64,000 nucleotides of DNA from Leptodontidium sp. MPI-SDFR-AT-0119 (GCA_020726505.1 JAHLEZ010000006.1:248001-312000); one strand, 5' to 3'. Shown: positions 33,534-46,043, numbered from the stretch's first letter. Notes: generated from the letters alone by a model not told the origin. A program made the numbers and translations.

Positions 33534-33971
33534 CTAGGGAGGCAGCGACTCGATTGTGCACCGACACCCCTGGATCGCCTGGGCGTACCTAAGTACTCTT
33601 CTAGGTTCCCAAGCATCAAACTGATCAACCTATCAGCTGCCATTACTAGACTCGAACCACATGTAAGATGTTCAGTAAACGAAACGAGACAGCTCTTTCT
33701 CTGTCTTACCATCTCTTTCTTCCCCTTTCCATTTTCCCAGCCGTCAATTGATGACATCCCAGTATAGTGGGCAGTCATGTCACCCAACTCCTCCCGACTC
33801 ACTTTCATACCGGAAAACAATCTTTCGAGAACATGTGCAAGTTCAGCTGTTCAGGGCCCGCCCTGCCCAGCTCACCACCATTCTACCTGTATAGCGGCGG
33901 CTATTGAAATGCAGACTCATATGGCCTGATGCTCGACGCCCAGATGCGCGAAGGGTCCTGATAGGATTCAT
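33534..33971 (-). CDS. Possible small gene, 102 residues, unknown
   Basis: Three proposed exons, complement(33534..33620, 33710..33846, 33887..33971), 309 nt. From ATG 33971 the frame gives MNPIRTLRASGRRASG and NSRRYT, then across a very short 40-nt intron AELAHVLERLFSGMKVSREE, LGDMTAHYTGMSSIDGW and GKGKKEM. A GTAAGA donor and GATCAG acceptor then lead to FDAWEPRRVLRYAQAIQGCR and a stop at 33534. The middle exon has the strongest coding character, and both junctions preserve frame. The 40-nt intron is shorter than usual, and no family is recognised, so this could be a remnant of a larger gene. Confidence 0.35.
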
Positions 33972-34733
33972 GGCCGAGGAAATGGGATTTTGAGTTGCAC
34001 GATGCTGCTGCTGCTGCATGTAGGGACCACGTACATATGCATACATGCAACTGTGCTTGATTGCGCGCTGGCGTGCTCGCTGTGCATAAGAGGAGTGTGG
34101 GTGTGCGGGTTAAGGCATCTCGTGAAGTCAGGCTGGACTTGAATCAAATGTTGAGTTTGGTTGGGTATGACCTACCCCGGTGGCACAAAGTCTCGCCTGG
34201 GCTCTGCGCTTTGTCGACTACTTGGTTTATTCGCGAAATAGAAGCTCGGTTTGCAAAAAGAAAGCGGCAAGAAAGAAGATGCTGGGCGGAGAGTAGGAAG
34301 AGAAGCCGGTATAAACGAATGGGTATCTTGGTATATGTGCTCAAGCTACGCAAGCAAATCAAAACAAGACGAAACAAAAACAAAACAAACAGAACCGAAG
34401 CAGACAGACAGACAGACGATGAGTAAAAACAGAGAAGGCGAGAGGAAGGAAAATATATCTTATCATCATGCGATGTATGCAGTGTATGCATCCAGCAAAT
34501 CAAGTCAGGGCGGCGACATACTTCGATTTTCTCGGAGCTTGGCCAGCTGCCTTGGGTTCCACGACCGCTTAATTACATCCCCTACGCCAATCCGTTATAG
34601 CTCTACTTCGGTATGCAAGTGCAGGAAATAAACACCCGATCTGTTCAAGTTCCGGCTGCGGATTCAGTTCTGAATATGGGGCCTCATGTAGACTTCAGCT
34701 CAACTGAACTCAACACGACTCAACGCAACAGTC
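33972..34733. other. Intergenic, no gene seen
   Basis: Contains a CAG/CTG trinucleotide run (34003-34018), ACAAAACAAAAC-type A-rich sequence and a (CAGA)n microsatellite at about 34401-34416, and the 3' flank of the calcium uniporter gene. No gene or RNA recognised. Confidence 0.45.
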
Positions 34734-36482
34734 TCAATCCTCCTCACTCTTCTTCTTCTGCGTACTCTTCTCCTTCTCCTTCTTGGTCTTTTTCTCATCA
34801 TCATCATCATCATCTTTCACCTTCCTCCTCTCCTCCTTCAGTGCATCATGCACGTCCTCACTCCCTTCGTCGGCTTTCTCGTCCCATTCAACGTCATATT
34901 CGTCTGCAACATTCTTGATCTCTTTGCGTAGAGCGTTGGCTTCTTCGATCATGGTTTCCCATTTTGCTAGATCAAAGCCTCGCGCGGTGTAGAGAGTGTT
35001 TTGCCGACGGGAGACGGTTAGATTGAGGGCTGCGCGATAGGAAACCTCGCGGTTGTGGTAGAGAAACCAAAGGTAACCTAGGATGATTGTGGAGAGACCT
35101 GCTAGATACTTGTATGTGTTAGCCGAGTTTGTTTGCGAAGCTCTGCCAGAAGAGAAGGAGTTATAAGTGGGTATAAGGGGAAACATACAGTAACAGGCTC
35201 CATCGTATCCCATCCATAGTCAGTCCTAAACGTGAAATGGTAAATAGCTCCCCACCACCCAACCAATATCCCAAAGCCACCCATCGCAAGCCTTTGCGCA
35301 CTTCTATGAGCAAGCTTATCACACTCCTTCTTGATGCTCGCCATATCCGCCAACTTCCTACTCGTTTTCCGCAGTCTAACGCGCAGGTAATGCGTCCTAT
35401 CATTGAACGATGGAACTCCAACGCGGATCTCCTGGCTTGCGCCTTCGATCTCCACAGCGAATTCCTTACCGCGTGCAGCATCACGTATGAAATCCCCTAT
35501 TTCCGTAGATGAAGACCAGCGCACGAACTTTCGCTCCCCGTCTCCTTTCGACTCCCGTCCTTGACCACTGTAACTCTCAACCCCTCCTTCGCCTGGGCCG
35601 CCGCGAAGCTGGCTTTGGATTTTGGATGTCTTGCTAACTTGCTGCGTTTTGTCACTCTCCGGGGATATCTTTCCTACTTTTACGAGCTCTCCATCGATCA
35701 TCTGCTCATCGCTGCCCTCTTCCTTCCCCTCTTTGCCGGAGCTCTCTAAATCTTCCTCGTCCAGGTCGTCCTCGTCTCTACTATCCGCTTTGATCTCTCC
35801 CCTCGCACTATCCTCAGCGCGGAAATAAACCTGTGCTACTTTCTCCTTCCCGTCTTTGCCCTTGATCATAGGAAGTTCGGATTGGATCAGTCGTTCAAGG
35901 TAGGAGAGAGGTTGTTGAGGGTGGACGAGGAGAGCCAGGGGCTCGATATCTTTGCGGTCTGTGTTCTTGTCTTCGGTTGTTAGAGGGAGGATGAGCTTCA
36001 GGAGGCGGGAGGGGGTTGTTAGGAGTTTGCCTGAAGAAGTACATGTTAGCTTGAGTACATAGTCTTGTTGTGATTTGATTCTGGAATAGAGTAGGACGGA
36101 AGATACCCTTCGTCATTGCACCCGCACTCCGATTCCTCTTCACAGGTGGCTGGTCACTCCCCTCCCTATGCCATGGCGTCCTCGCCTGTAGCTCCTTCGC
36201 TTTCCCGATCGCATTGTCAATCTGCTTGTGGAAGCCATCGACTTCCTTGTCCAGCCCTTTCTGGTTCAGCGCTTTGGCTTTGCTGGTAGCGTCTTCTGCG
36301 CGCAGAGAGATGGACGCCGAGAATGATCGGAGTGATGGGGTGGGTGGAGGCTGTGTATGTGCTCGAGGGTGAGGCCTGCTGCGGAAAGTGGTTGTGATGT
36401 GAGGTTGGAAACGGAGCTGGAGATATCGCGATGTTGAAGTGGAGACTGCGATTGGCGAGATCTGGGGGTGGATTGGCCGCAT
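34734..36482 (-). CDS. Mitochondrial calcium uniporter (MCU)
   Basis: Three exons, complement(34734..35108, 35189..36030, 36107..36482), 1593 nt, 530 residues. The ATG at 36482 begins a basic, Ser/Arg-rich mitochondrial presequence (about residues 1-60). The matrix-facing N-terminal domain includes [29 protein letters not shown] and [20 protein letters not shown], interrupted by an acidic low-complexity stretch. A coiled-coil/TM1 region follows ([20 protein letters not shown]), then the pore signature WDTMEPVTY (about residues 399-407), which matches the W-D-x-x-E-P consensus, then TM2 [20 protein letters not shown]. An intron lies exactly after the threonine of the pore motif. The C-terminus is a Lys/Glu/Asp-rich coiled coil encoded by a GAT/ATC-type repeat. 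The protein forms the Ca2+ pore of the inner mitochondrial membrane. The length is normal for fungal homologues. Confidence 0.92.
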
Positions 36483-37069
36483 GGTGAGGGAGGTGGGAAA
36501 GACAAGCTGGAAGCTTTGTTTTTTGTGTGGGTTTAGTCCGTTCCTAGGAACATGATATAAAAATGCGAGGCATTAGATTTTAGTTTGTAAAAGAGGAAAC
36601 GTTCAAAGCTCTGGGAGCTTTACGAAGCTGTTCCTTGTCTTCCAATTGCCTTGCTTGAACGCAGTTGCCCGGCGCGAGCGACGTCATCGGCCTCGCGAAA
36701 CAGCCACAATGACACGTGACTATCCAAACAAGAGCTGGTCTCTAGGATTGTCCGTCTGAGTCTAGATATTGCCCATCTGCTTGCTTGGACTTGAATGCCC
36801 ATGAGCCAGCCCTGAAGCAGAGCAATCAACTCAAGTTTTCAAGACACTCAAACAGCTCACGGGTACCACTTGAAGAAGTCGAGGAAGGGACAATTATCCA
36901 AACCGTTTCAAACAATGAAACCGAGCAAACAATGCATATTCCTCAAGGTCACTACGTCCCGCTCATAAAGCAGTACATAGAAGCCCAGCAATTCTGTACA
37001 ATAATACAATCCAGCATTCATCTAATGCCACCCATCCCATCCCGTCCTATGCTATACCAATATTACACT
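36483..37069. other. Intergenic between tandem minus-strand genes
   Basis: Holds the promoter of the calcium uniporter gene and the 3' UTR of the oxoglutarate dehydrogenase gene. No other gene seen. Confidence 0.5.
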
Positions 37070-40000
37070 CTACTCTCCCTTAAGCTTATCCTGAGTCACT
37101 GAAAAAGCGGTCTCCAACAACTTGGCCTCCTCCTTGGTGTGGCTAGCCTTCAATCCGGTGGCAACACTGGCACTTGGGTCACGACCAGCATACATGACGT
37201 GCTTGCGGTCGTGGAACTCGGTCTGGTTCAACAGAGTCTCGATTCTGGGTTGAGTGAAACTCCAGGCTCCGGCGTTCAATGGCTCCTCTTGACACCAGAC
37301 GATTGTCTTGGCGTTCTTGTAGCTGTCGAGGTTCTCCTTGAGCTGTTGCCATGGGAACGGGTTCAACTGCTCAATTCGAGTGATGGCGGTGTTCTTCAGA
37401 CCGTTGTCGGCACGGTACTTGTAGAGAGCGGCGTAGACTTGACCAGAGCAGAGAATGACACGGTCAATCTCTTCAGGCTCGGCAATGGACTTGCCGTGTT
37501 CAGGGTCGGGGATGATCCATTTGAATTGGGAATCACCAGTGAACTCCTCAATAGGAGAACGAGCAAGAGGGTGTCGGAGAAGAGATTTGGAGAAGAAAAT
37601 GATGAGGGCTAGAAGTTGTTAGATTGATACTTCGGTCATGGGTAGAATACTTACGCTTGCGGAATTGTCTGTTCATCTGTCTTCTCAAGATATGGAACAA
37701 GTTGGAGGGTGTAGTCATGTAGGCGATTTGCATGTTGCAGTCTTGATGTTGACGATCCAACTTATCGGGCGAAGGGAAGATACGGGGATCCTCGTTACAG
37801 AGTTGAAGGTACCTCTCCATACGTCCAGATGAGTGCTCAGGTCCTTGTCCATCATAGCCGTGAGGTAACGACATAACGAGCCCGGATCTCTGCATCCACT
37901 TGACTTCACCAGATGCAACGAACTGATCAATAATACATTGAGCGTTGTTGGCGAAATCACCGAATTGAGCTTCCCACATAACGAGAGCGTTTGGCGAAGA
38001 AAGAGAGTATCCATACTCGAATCCAAGACATCCAAATTCACTCAATGACGAGTTGGAGATGACAAATTTGCCCTGGTCCTTGCTGATGTGTTGAAGTGGG
38101 GTGTAGGTCTTCTCAGTCTCTTGGTCGTGGAAGACAGCATGTCTTTGGGAGAAAGTACCACGCTCGACATCTTGACCGGAAACACGAACGTGGTGTCCCT
38201 CCTGCACAAGAGATCCGAAAGCAAGAGCCTCAGCAGTTGACCAATCGATGTTGGTGCCCTCAGTGACGGTCTTGACACGGTTGGCAAGGATACGCTTCAA
38301 GTTACGATGAACGTTGAAGTCTTCTGGAGCCGTTCCAATAGTAGTTCCAATATGCTCCAAAGTGCTGACGGGAACACCAGTAGGGTTGTGAGGAAGGACC
38401 TCAGTAGCCAGCTCCTTGGGTGACTTGAATCCGTTCCAGGCTGAAGTGGTCCACTCCTTGGATGTTGGCTGATAGTCCTTGCTCTTGGCAAAGCTCTCCT
38501 CCAACATTCCCCAAACCCACTTTCTGTGCTCCTCGATATCCTCCTTGGTGAAGCTTCCATCTTTCAGGAGCTGGTCAATGTAGATATCGATCTGGGGCTC
38601 GTGAGATTGGATACGCTTGTACATGAGTGGTTGAGTGAAGGATGGCTGATCAGTTTCGTTGTGGCCATGTTTACGGTAGCAGACAAGATCGATGACAACA
38701 TCCTTGCGGAACTCAGCACGCCAGTCAGCAGCCAATTGACAAACATAGTTGACAGCCTCAACATCATCAGCATTGACGTGGAAGACTGGTGCATCAATGG
38801 ACTTGGCAATGTCAGTACAATAGGCCGTTGAACGAGCGAAACGAGGATCGGTGGTGAAACCAATTTGGTTGTTGACGACCAAGTGGATGGTACCGCCAGT
38901 GGAGTAGGCAGGGAGGGAGTGGAACCCAAGACATTCGTAGACGACACCTTGAGCCGCGAAAGCAGCGTCGCCGTGGAGGAGAACACCCATAGCGGTGTTA
39001 TGGGCCTTCTCGTCATTGTTGTAGTGTTGAATGGCTCTGGTCTTGCCCAGAACAACGGGATCCTCGGCTTCCAAATGGGAAGGATTGGCGACAAGAGACA
39101 GCTGAACACGCTTTCCAGAAGGAGTTGGTCTCTCGAAGTTCATTCCCAAATGGTATTTGACATCACCAGATCCCTCATCCTCAGCAGCAGCACTTCCTCC
39201 GAATTCACTGAAGATGGACTCGTTGGGCTTTCGGACGACATTGGACAGAACATTCAGACGGCCACGATGAGGCATACCAATGACAATATCTTTGACTCCG
39301 TAGTCCACACTTCGGTCGATCAGGGCCTTCATTCCTGGTACCAATGTTTCGCAGCCCTCCAAACCGAAACGCTTGTCGTTGGGATATTTTGTTGCCAAGA
39401 AGCTTTCGAAACTGGAACTCCAGATGAGACGGTCGAGGATTCGGCGCTTCTCATCGACAGAGTACTTGAACGGTTGTGGCACTTCGATACGCTCTCGGAG
39501 CCAGTCGCACTGTTCTCTGTCTGGGATGTGGATATATTCGACACCGTAGGAACCGCAGTAGATGCGCTCGCAGGCGTCAATGATCTCTCGCAGAGTCATC
39601 TTCTCACGGCCTTCCTTCTTGAACCGTGGAAGAATACCAGGGCCAAGAGAGTATTCGGTATCAAGGTCCTTCTCGGTGAACTGGTAGTGCTCCAATCGTA
39701 GTTCCTTCGGGTTGCTGTATCCAAACTCTTCAGCCTCGCGGCGGATGCCCAAGGGGTCAATGTTGGCCTTGTGGTGACCACGAGCTTGGTAGGCTCGCAC
39801 GAGGAGTTGGACCTTCAAGTGATTTGTGACATCTGAGCCCTCTCCAGCACTCATGCCCAGGCCAGGCGAAAATGTCGCAACTCCGCCGGATGGTGTAGGG
39901 ACGAGAGTAGGGGGAGGAGTGAAAGCCTGGGACATGGGCATATCACCGCTCTCCATATTCCTGAAGTAGACCTGCCACGAGATGTGGACGCTCTTGGGGT

Positions 40001-40268
40001 CCTCCTTCCATTGCATATACATCTCGTCGATATAGTTTGCGGTATTTCCGGACAAGAAGCTATCATTTGGGTCGGGGGCGTTGGCGACGGCAGCAGCATA
40101 TCGCTTTTGGGTAATAGGAGTGTATCGTTTCGAAGTCGATTTCAATGTGCTGGAGGCTTTCGAGGACATTCCAAGGGGTGTTTGTGAGGTCGTACAGAGG
40201 GATCTGGCCGGGCTGCTACCAGCTTTCAGGAGCTGGCAGCTCTTTTGCCGCAGAGAGCTTCGAAGCAT
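37070..40268 (-). CDS. 2-oxoglutarate dehydrogenase E1 component, mitochondrial
   Basis: Two exons, complement(37070..37608, 37655..40268), 3153 nt, 1050 residues, the usual length. ATG 40268 gives a basic mitochondrial presequence ([19 protein letters not shown]). The family's N-terminal segment [20 protein letters not shown] is present, then the thiamine-diphosphate enzyme core: [83 protein letters not shown] (Mg-ThDP region) and [20 protein letters not shown]. The C-terminal transketolase-like half has [20 protein letters not shown] and [20 protein letters not shown], and ends [11 protein letters not shown]1 decarboxylates 2-oxoglutarate and passes the succinyl group to E2 in the TCA cycle. 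The gene is divergent from the TFIIH subunit gene, sharing a 601-bp promoter region. Yeast orthologue is KGD1. Confidence 0.96.
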
Positions 40269-40869
40269 CGTGGCTGGCCAAAGCAAAGAACAGGAATTAT
40301 GATAGAGGAGAGGAAGATGTATCCAGTACAATCAATGCCGCGATGATTGTCTGAATTGACCTGGGAGACAGGACAATTGAGGCAAAAAGGAGAGGCGGAG
40401 TAAGTCAAGTGCAGATGGGGGAGTTTTTCGAGGGTAACAGGAATTCGTACGGCGACGGCTGGCTTTCCGAGTTCTGGCTACTGCGCGGACCAATCCGCTG
40501 AAAGCGTCCGAGGCTGAGGCCAATCAGGGGAAGGCATAAACAGATGTCACGTGGATGCTGAGTAAGCAGACTTTTTCGAGGGATGGACTGCCTATGGATG
40601 AGACCTTTGCATGCCAGGGATACCAAAGGAACACAACACCACAAACCCCATACATTCACAAATGTCAACTGTTTCTATCATATAGCAATATAGGAAGACA
40701 TACAGCTAGACTAGACCTGCTCAGTGTCGAGACCATTCAGACCAGATCCAACAAAGAAGAACAAAAGTCCCTGGACAGTGAATTTACGCTTCATTAGGCT
40801 GCATCTCGATATCAACGTCTTCAGGGCGCGCCTTGGCCTAGATGCAGCAACAACATCGCCGACCTTGAA
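40269..40869. promoter_or_regulatory. Bidirectional promoter region, E1 and TFIIH subunit genes
   Basis: 601 bp separate the two divergent start codons (40268 minus, 40870 plus), so both promoters lie here. No clear TATA box was identified on either side. The small frames inside have no family resemblance. Confidence 0.6.
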
Positions 40870-42813
40870 ATGGCGCCCATCACAGGAGCTGCGGCTTACA
40901 AGAAGAAGGATGGCACTCTAGCCATAGCAAAAGATAAGGCTTCTATACAATGGCTCCCTCATGGCTCAGACAAAGGGGTGACTATTCCGGTGGCAAACAT
41001 CACGAGTTTGTCTTGCCTCCTAAGTCCAGCTTCAACCTTCTAACAGTCTTCAGACCTCCAGCAAACCCCCGAGACAGCTGCAAAGGTTATGCTGAAGATT
41101 TTCGACAAGTCACCTGATGCCGCTGAACCTGTAACACATACCTTTCTCTTCAATTCGCCCTCAAATCCTCGGGCAGAGGCCAATGCCATCAAGGAGATTC
41201 TGACTACCTTGATTGCGGCCCTCAAGGCGGAAGATGCAAGCGTCCCAAAGGCAAATGGATCTTCAACTTCCGCAGCTATGGCCATGGCCAGTGCCGTCAC
41301 ATCAAAACCAACTGGACCCTCAGCATGGTATGATAATGCACAACTGAAGGTGGACTACCAATTGCAAGAATCGTTGCTGAAGAAGGACATGTCACTGAAT
41401 CGTACCTACATGGAAACAAGGCGGACGAAACCGGATACGATCACAGATTCGCAGTTCAACAGACAGTTCTGGTCCACCCGGGTCAACCTCCTTCGAGCAT
41501 TTGCGGTCGAGTCCAACCAGAAGAAAGGCTCGTACAATGTCTTATCAGCTGTCAAGCCGCGCCAAGTCGACGGAGAGTTGAAATTGAACATCAGTGCTGA
41601 GCAGGTTCAATTAATATTCAGCCAACACCCTTTGGTCAGACGGGTTTACGATGAGAATGTGCCGAAGCTAAAGGAGGCGGATTTCTGGTCAAGATTTTTT
41701 GTCAGTCGACTGTTCAAGAAGCTCAAAGGAGAGCGGATTGTTGAGGCCGATGCCACAGATCCCACGTTCGACAGGTACTTGGACATATCTACAGATGATG
41801 GTCTGGACCAAAGGCTGCTTTCGACCCATATTCCAAATATCATCAATCTGGAGGGAAATGAAGAGAATCAAGGTGGAAGCAAAAGTGGGAATCGGAAGGA
41901 TTTTACGATGAGACCAGGCGCGATAGCGAAAGTCCCAATCATCAGAACACTGAATAGTCTTAGTGAGAAGATTATGGCTCAAGTCGCACCTTCGGATATC
42001 GATCCATCAGCTCCTATTGGTATGGATGAGGCGACATTCAACTCATTGGCTTTACGCGATCTACAGGGTGACCCGGAGGAGAACCGTATCATGCTGAACA
42101 TAAAGGAGCAGAGTCGATTCTTTTCTAGTGAGAAGTCCGAACTTTCTGCTGAGGCTATCATGTATGCCAAGCAAATCCCCTCGGACATATTGTTTGACCT
42201 GCAGACGGAGCTCGACCCCGAGATAATGGATCATAACAACGCAGGAGGCTTGGACCTGCGAACAGCAATTGGAGTATTAGAAGATAGTGACAGTGAGGAT
42301 GAAGACAAGACGGGCCACGTTGGAAGCAAGGAAAGCATTGCAGACGCTCAGAGACATGTACTGGAGGGAATCGTTGCTCGTCGGGCGGCACTCGAAGGTT
42401 CAACAGTCCAGTCTCTATCGGGATTGTCGCAACATCTATTTGACAGATTAGTTTTGACTCATGCCACAACCACCGAGTTCCTTCATCACTTCTGGCTTGT
42501 CTTCCTGTCCGGTGATGCCGATAAAGCGAATGAACTTGCCCAGCTTGTCACCACGCTGGAAAGAGCGATGGATCGAATCAATGCCGTGGCCGCCGATGCT
42601 GAGAAGGAAAGAGAGGATGCGATCCGGATCAAGAAGGAGCATATCAAGACTGTGTACGAAAAGACAAAGAAGAGAATTCATTGGAAACCGGAGTCTGTCG
42701 GTGGTGGGCAAAAGGTTGTGATGGAGATGATGGAGCCAACCATCAAAACCCTGCACAAGGCATCCAAGGAATATAGAAAGGCGCTGGCTGCCGAGGGAAT
42801 TGATACATCTTAA
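40870..42813 (+). CDS. TFIIH core subunit Tfb1/p62
   Basis: Two exons, 40870..41005 and 41054..42813, 1896 nt, 631 residues. The acceptor used is CTTCAG at 41048-41053; it alone joins VANIT to NLQQTPETAAKVMLKIF in frame. The N-terminal PH domain (about residues 1-105) reads AAYKKKDGTLAIAKDKASIQ and LPHGSDKGVTIP, ending with NPRAEANAIKEILTTLI. Two BSD domains follow: YNVLSAVKP after FWSTRVNLLRAFAVES, and LIFSQHPLVRRVYDENVP with EADFWSRFFVSRLFKKLKGE. The C-terminus is helical (QHLFDRLVLTHATTTEFLHH, MDRINAVAADAEKEREDAIR). Tfb1 is a structural subunit of TFIIH, used in transcription initiation and nucleotide excision repair; its PH domain binds activators, TFIIE and repair factors. Confidence 0.93.
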
Positions 42814-43039
42814 GCTTTGATGGGATGGCTGTCATAGCGAAGGCGTTATAGGAAGGGACGAGGAATATTGCCTGTACGATCACCACATCACAATCAACAA
42901 ACATTATTGACCGTGAGCCCTTATCTCCCGCTCTTTTCTCCCCATCCCCACCTCAATCATCCCAACCCATCCATATATTTGCGCATATGCGCAGACGCCT
43001 AACATCCTTTGTTATTGCCTCGAGACTTTGGATATCGTG

Positions 43040-44916
43040 ATGGCTGTCACAACAAGCATACTCCCTGCAGATCTAGGATCTTCCTCATCGAGATCCCCAT
43101 TACAACAGAGATCCATTACTCCTACACCCAAGAATACCATACGCCGCAAGGGCTCTTTCATCCGCCTGCCAGACTCATCCGAAGACCTACCCAGTTCTCA
43201 CGAATCCATCTTCGAAGCCGTTTGCTTCTCGGCCAGTGAAGCAAGTAGCCACCAGGTATGTGGAAGGAAGAATTGCTTTGGCGTCTGGCCTTGGGGCAGG
43301 CCACCTTGTTCATAGGTGCCGCGAGTACTCCTTGGATGTTGAAGACCTCTCACCAGACCATCACGAAGCAGTGAACTGACTGCGACTTTCTGCGGTTTAG
43401 GCCGAGATCGTCGATATCCCTTCTCGCATCCCCAGACCAGTCAAGAGAAACGACGAGAACAGCAGAGAGATAACATCGTCTTATTATATAGATGCAATCT
43501 ATTTTCGTTATGGATATGGCACTGCCCTAGATACAATCACAGAGCAGAAGAGCTTCACCACCATCAGAAGTAAGGCGAGGACGAAATCGGCGGACAATAG
43601 CCCAAGTATACCATTCCTTGGCCACCGAGACAGCTTCATCATTGCGAAGACCCCAAGACGACAGATATCATTCAGCCTGGATGATGTCGTGGAGATTAAA
43701 AAGTCCTATCATGATGCTTGTGCAGTGATCGAGGTAGATTTCCATGTTCTGGGTCAATTCGATCCTGGAAAATGTTGCTGACTTCCTACAGCAAGAAATT
43801 TGCAAACCTTTACTCGCCCAAGAAGTCTATGCCGAGCCAAAGGCCCCTATTCAAGCACCTCCAGATAGACCTCCAACACCACCTGGAATGCCTTCTTGGA
43901 CAGAGTCACAAATACTAGCCATTCCACACCGTCGTCCATCGCAGGCTCCCCAAGCACCGCGCCAGAATATGATCCAGAGATTCTTCAATCTTTCCGGAAC
44001 TACGACAACACCCTCCGATCAGGTACCAGAAGAGAGGAATAGAGCGGTCTCTGCGCCAGTTCGAGGTCGAGCGGCACCGCGATTCCGGCCTCCGAAGAGT
44101 GTTTATGGACCGATCGATCAACATCCATTCGCCAAAGCCCCGATCGCGAAGATCCAATCCGATCTTCCATCGGCTATACCTAAGCCAAGGGGCAAACGGT
44201 TACAGAAGGAGCAGCGAGTCCGCTTTACACCATCTGCGACCGCCCAAGATTCCGAAGTAAACATCCTTCAAGCTGCGATAGAGTCGACGACCGCGACCGC
44301 ACTCAATCCGTTTCAACCGTTTCCTGCTGTTGTCCGCCCTCCACCAACGAAATCTTGCCATCATCGGAAGACGAGTGGCTCCACGACGACCCCGGAGAAG
44401 GCCAAAGTTGCCACTGTTGTTGAGTACTCCAACCGTCGCTCTCCAGTTCCATACCATCGAGACGACGAAGCGTCTTCGCGTTCCCCAGTTGCTTCATCTA
44501 CTCTTCCAGTCCCTTCTTCAACTCCGACTCAAGCAGAACTTGATGCACTGTGTGTTCTTGACTCTAGCCGAGATCGTGTTACCTCCGTTTCGTCAACAAC
44601 CTTTCTCATGTCAGGAGGACTTAGGGTACCAACTCCACCGCCAATGGTTATCGAGCCTGAGAACCCAGAATTGAAGAAAGAGAAGTGGTGCTGGAAGTGC
44701 ACACTCCAATCAGCGTTCGGCAAGCTCGACGATTGGTGGATAAAGAGTGCGGGTTGTGTCTGTTTCGTTTGTTGTGGTTTCGATATTGATGAGGAAGGGA
44801 ATGTTTTAGGCGGCACTATTCATCCTTACAATGCTACGTTGCGGGGAGGTTATAGAGATGAGATGGCAGGGCCAAGAATGATTATTTTGAATCAAACCCC
44901 AGCGGTTATTCTCTGA
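43040..44916 (+). CDS. Hypothetical protein with Cys-rich C-terminus, 557 residues
   Basis: Three exons, 43040..43255, 43401..43733 and 43792..44916, 1674 nt; the junctions (GTATGT...TTTAG and GTAGAT...CTACAG) keep frame. The N-terminal 190 residues include EIVDIPSRIPRPVKRND, SYYIDAIYFRYGYGTALDTI and RRQISFSLDDVVEIKKSYH. The middle 260 residues are disordered and Pro/Ser/Thr-rich, with basic patches (PKPRGKRLQKEQRVRF). The last 80 residues are compact: EKWCWKCTLQSAFGKLDDWW, AGCVCFVCCGFDIDEEG, NATLRGGYRDEMAGPRMIIL. The cysteine cluster C-x2-C...C-x-C-x2-CC might bind metal, but it matches no zinc finger known to me. No signal peptide or membrane span. Function unknown. The gene lies 226 bp downstream of the TFIIH subunit gene in the same orientation. 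Confidence 0.7.
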
Positions 44917-45467
44917 GGCATCGGAGAGGCTGCCGGAGCGACGAGACAATGAAATGAAATGAAATGACACGAGGATGGAGAATGGGATAGGGGGGCTTTG
45001 AACAAGGCGTTGGATTAGATTACAGTAGATTGGCGTTGGTTGTATTGAATACGAGAACGGTGGCTTGACATCAAGCATCTCTCCCGGTGTATTTGGTATG
45101 AAAGTGACATGGTTGGCGATGGTAGCGGAGATGGCTTCGGGGCTGTATGAAAGAGGCTTCAAAACTAGTAGTCTTCTCTTGTGATAGGAACGGGCGTTTG
45201 AACTTTAGAGGAGTTCATGATTACAGAAGAATAGGAGAAGACTTTGAGCGAAAGCCAAGTTTAAGCTAAATCTGGACATGCTATTGACCATGGGCCCTAG
45301 CATGTGATTATAAGATAACGCTCCTGAGTCATCTTACATCAATCAATCACAACTTGGAGGAATCTATATTGACTCATTTTCTTCCTTCAAAAAGACCTAT
45401 ATTCTCGAATCCTTCGGGTATTGCCAACGCCACGCGATCCATCCTCCCTCCCCTCCCAACAACTCCA
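44917..45467. other. Intergenic between convergent genes
   Basis: Shared 3' region of the Cys-rich hypothetical gene and the NTPase gene. A GAAATGAAATGAAATGA microrepeat lies at about 44950-44966. No gene seen. Confidence 0.45.
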
Positions 45468-46043
45468 TCAAAATGTGAGTGTATGATTCCTGAACGGGAT
45501 CAAAGCCATCACAACAGTAGGCACATAAGCCGTCTCCCTCGTAATGACATTACCCGTCAAGAAACCCACATTCCCATCCCCCTGCTTCGAATTCACCTGC
45601 CCAAAAACCAAATCATCGGCAGGACCCAACTCCATCCCTCCTCTCACCAACCTCGCTACTTCCTCAGGCTGATAATACGATCCTGTCCTGGCCTTCCCAA
45701 TCTTCCCTTCCTTCCCAATTACCACAATCCAAGCAAACAGCTCCAACGACCCCGCTGTCTTCTCAGGAGTGTCCTCAACCCCACCTTCCATCCCGACCCA
45801 GTAATCAGCCTCCGGTTCCTTCTCCCGTGCGTTTTGAGCTCGGTTGAGTGCGCCTTGGAGTGTTTCTTTGCTGGTGAAAGGTTGTTCGGCGACGCCTGAG
45901 GGGACGCTGATACCTCTGGCGGTGTAGGAGTTTGCTGGGAACATTGCTTGGAATCCTTTGAGAGCCGCTGAGATCTTGACAGGATTCTTGGAGGCTACGA
46001 TGATTTGCTCTGTGGTAGAGCTTGCTAGGATTGTTGTTTCCAT
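45468..46043 (-). CDS. Inosine/xanthosine triphosphatase, YjjX family
   Basis: Single exon, 191 residues from ATG 46043; the frame is open five codons further to a TTG. The N-terminal nucleotide-binding loop is IIVASKNPVKISAALKGFQA. Next come GVAEQPFTSKETLQGALNRA, DYWVGMEGGVED (acidic metal-binding strand) and LELFAWIVVIGKEGKIG. The C-terminal half carries LGPADDLVFGQVNSKQGDGN, VGFLTGNVITRETAYVP and the closing VVMALIPF. This is the order of motifs in the YjjX/NTPase_I-T family, which hydrolyses non-canonical purine nucleoside triphosphates (ITP, XTP) and so cleans the nucleotide pool. The length agrees with the family (about 170-190). No targeting signal is visible. Confidence 0.88.
   Translation of the reverse strand: METTILASSTTEQIIVASKNPVKISAALKGFQAMFPANSYTARGISVPSGVAEQPFTSKETLQGALNRAQNAREKEPEADYWVGMEGGVEDTPEKTAGSLELFAWIVVIGKEGKIGKARTGSYYQPEEVARLVRGGMELGPADDLVFGQVNSKQGDGNVGFLTGNVITRETAYVPTVVMALIPFRNHTLTF

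Noticed and set aside
38865..39701. Long plus-strand frame (278 codons) opposite the oxoglutarate dehydrogenase gene
   Set aside because: It is the antisense shadow of a strongly conserved coding region and resembles no family.
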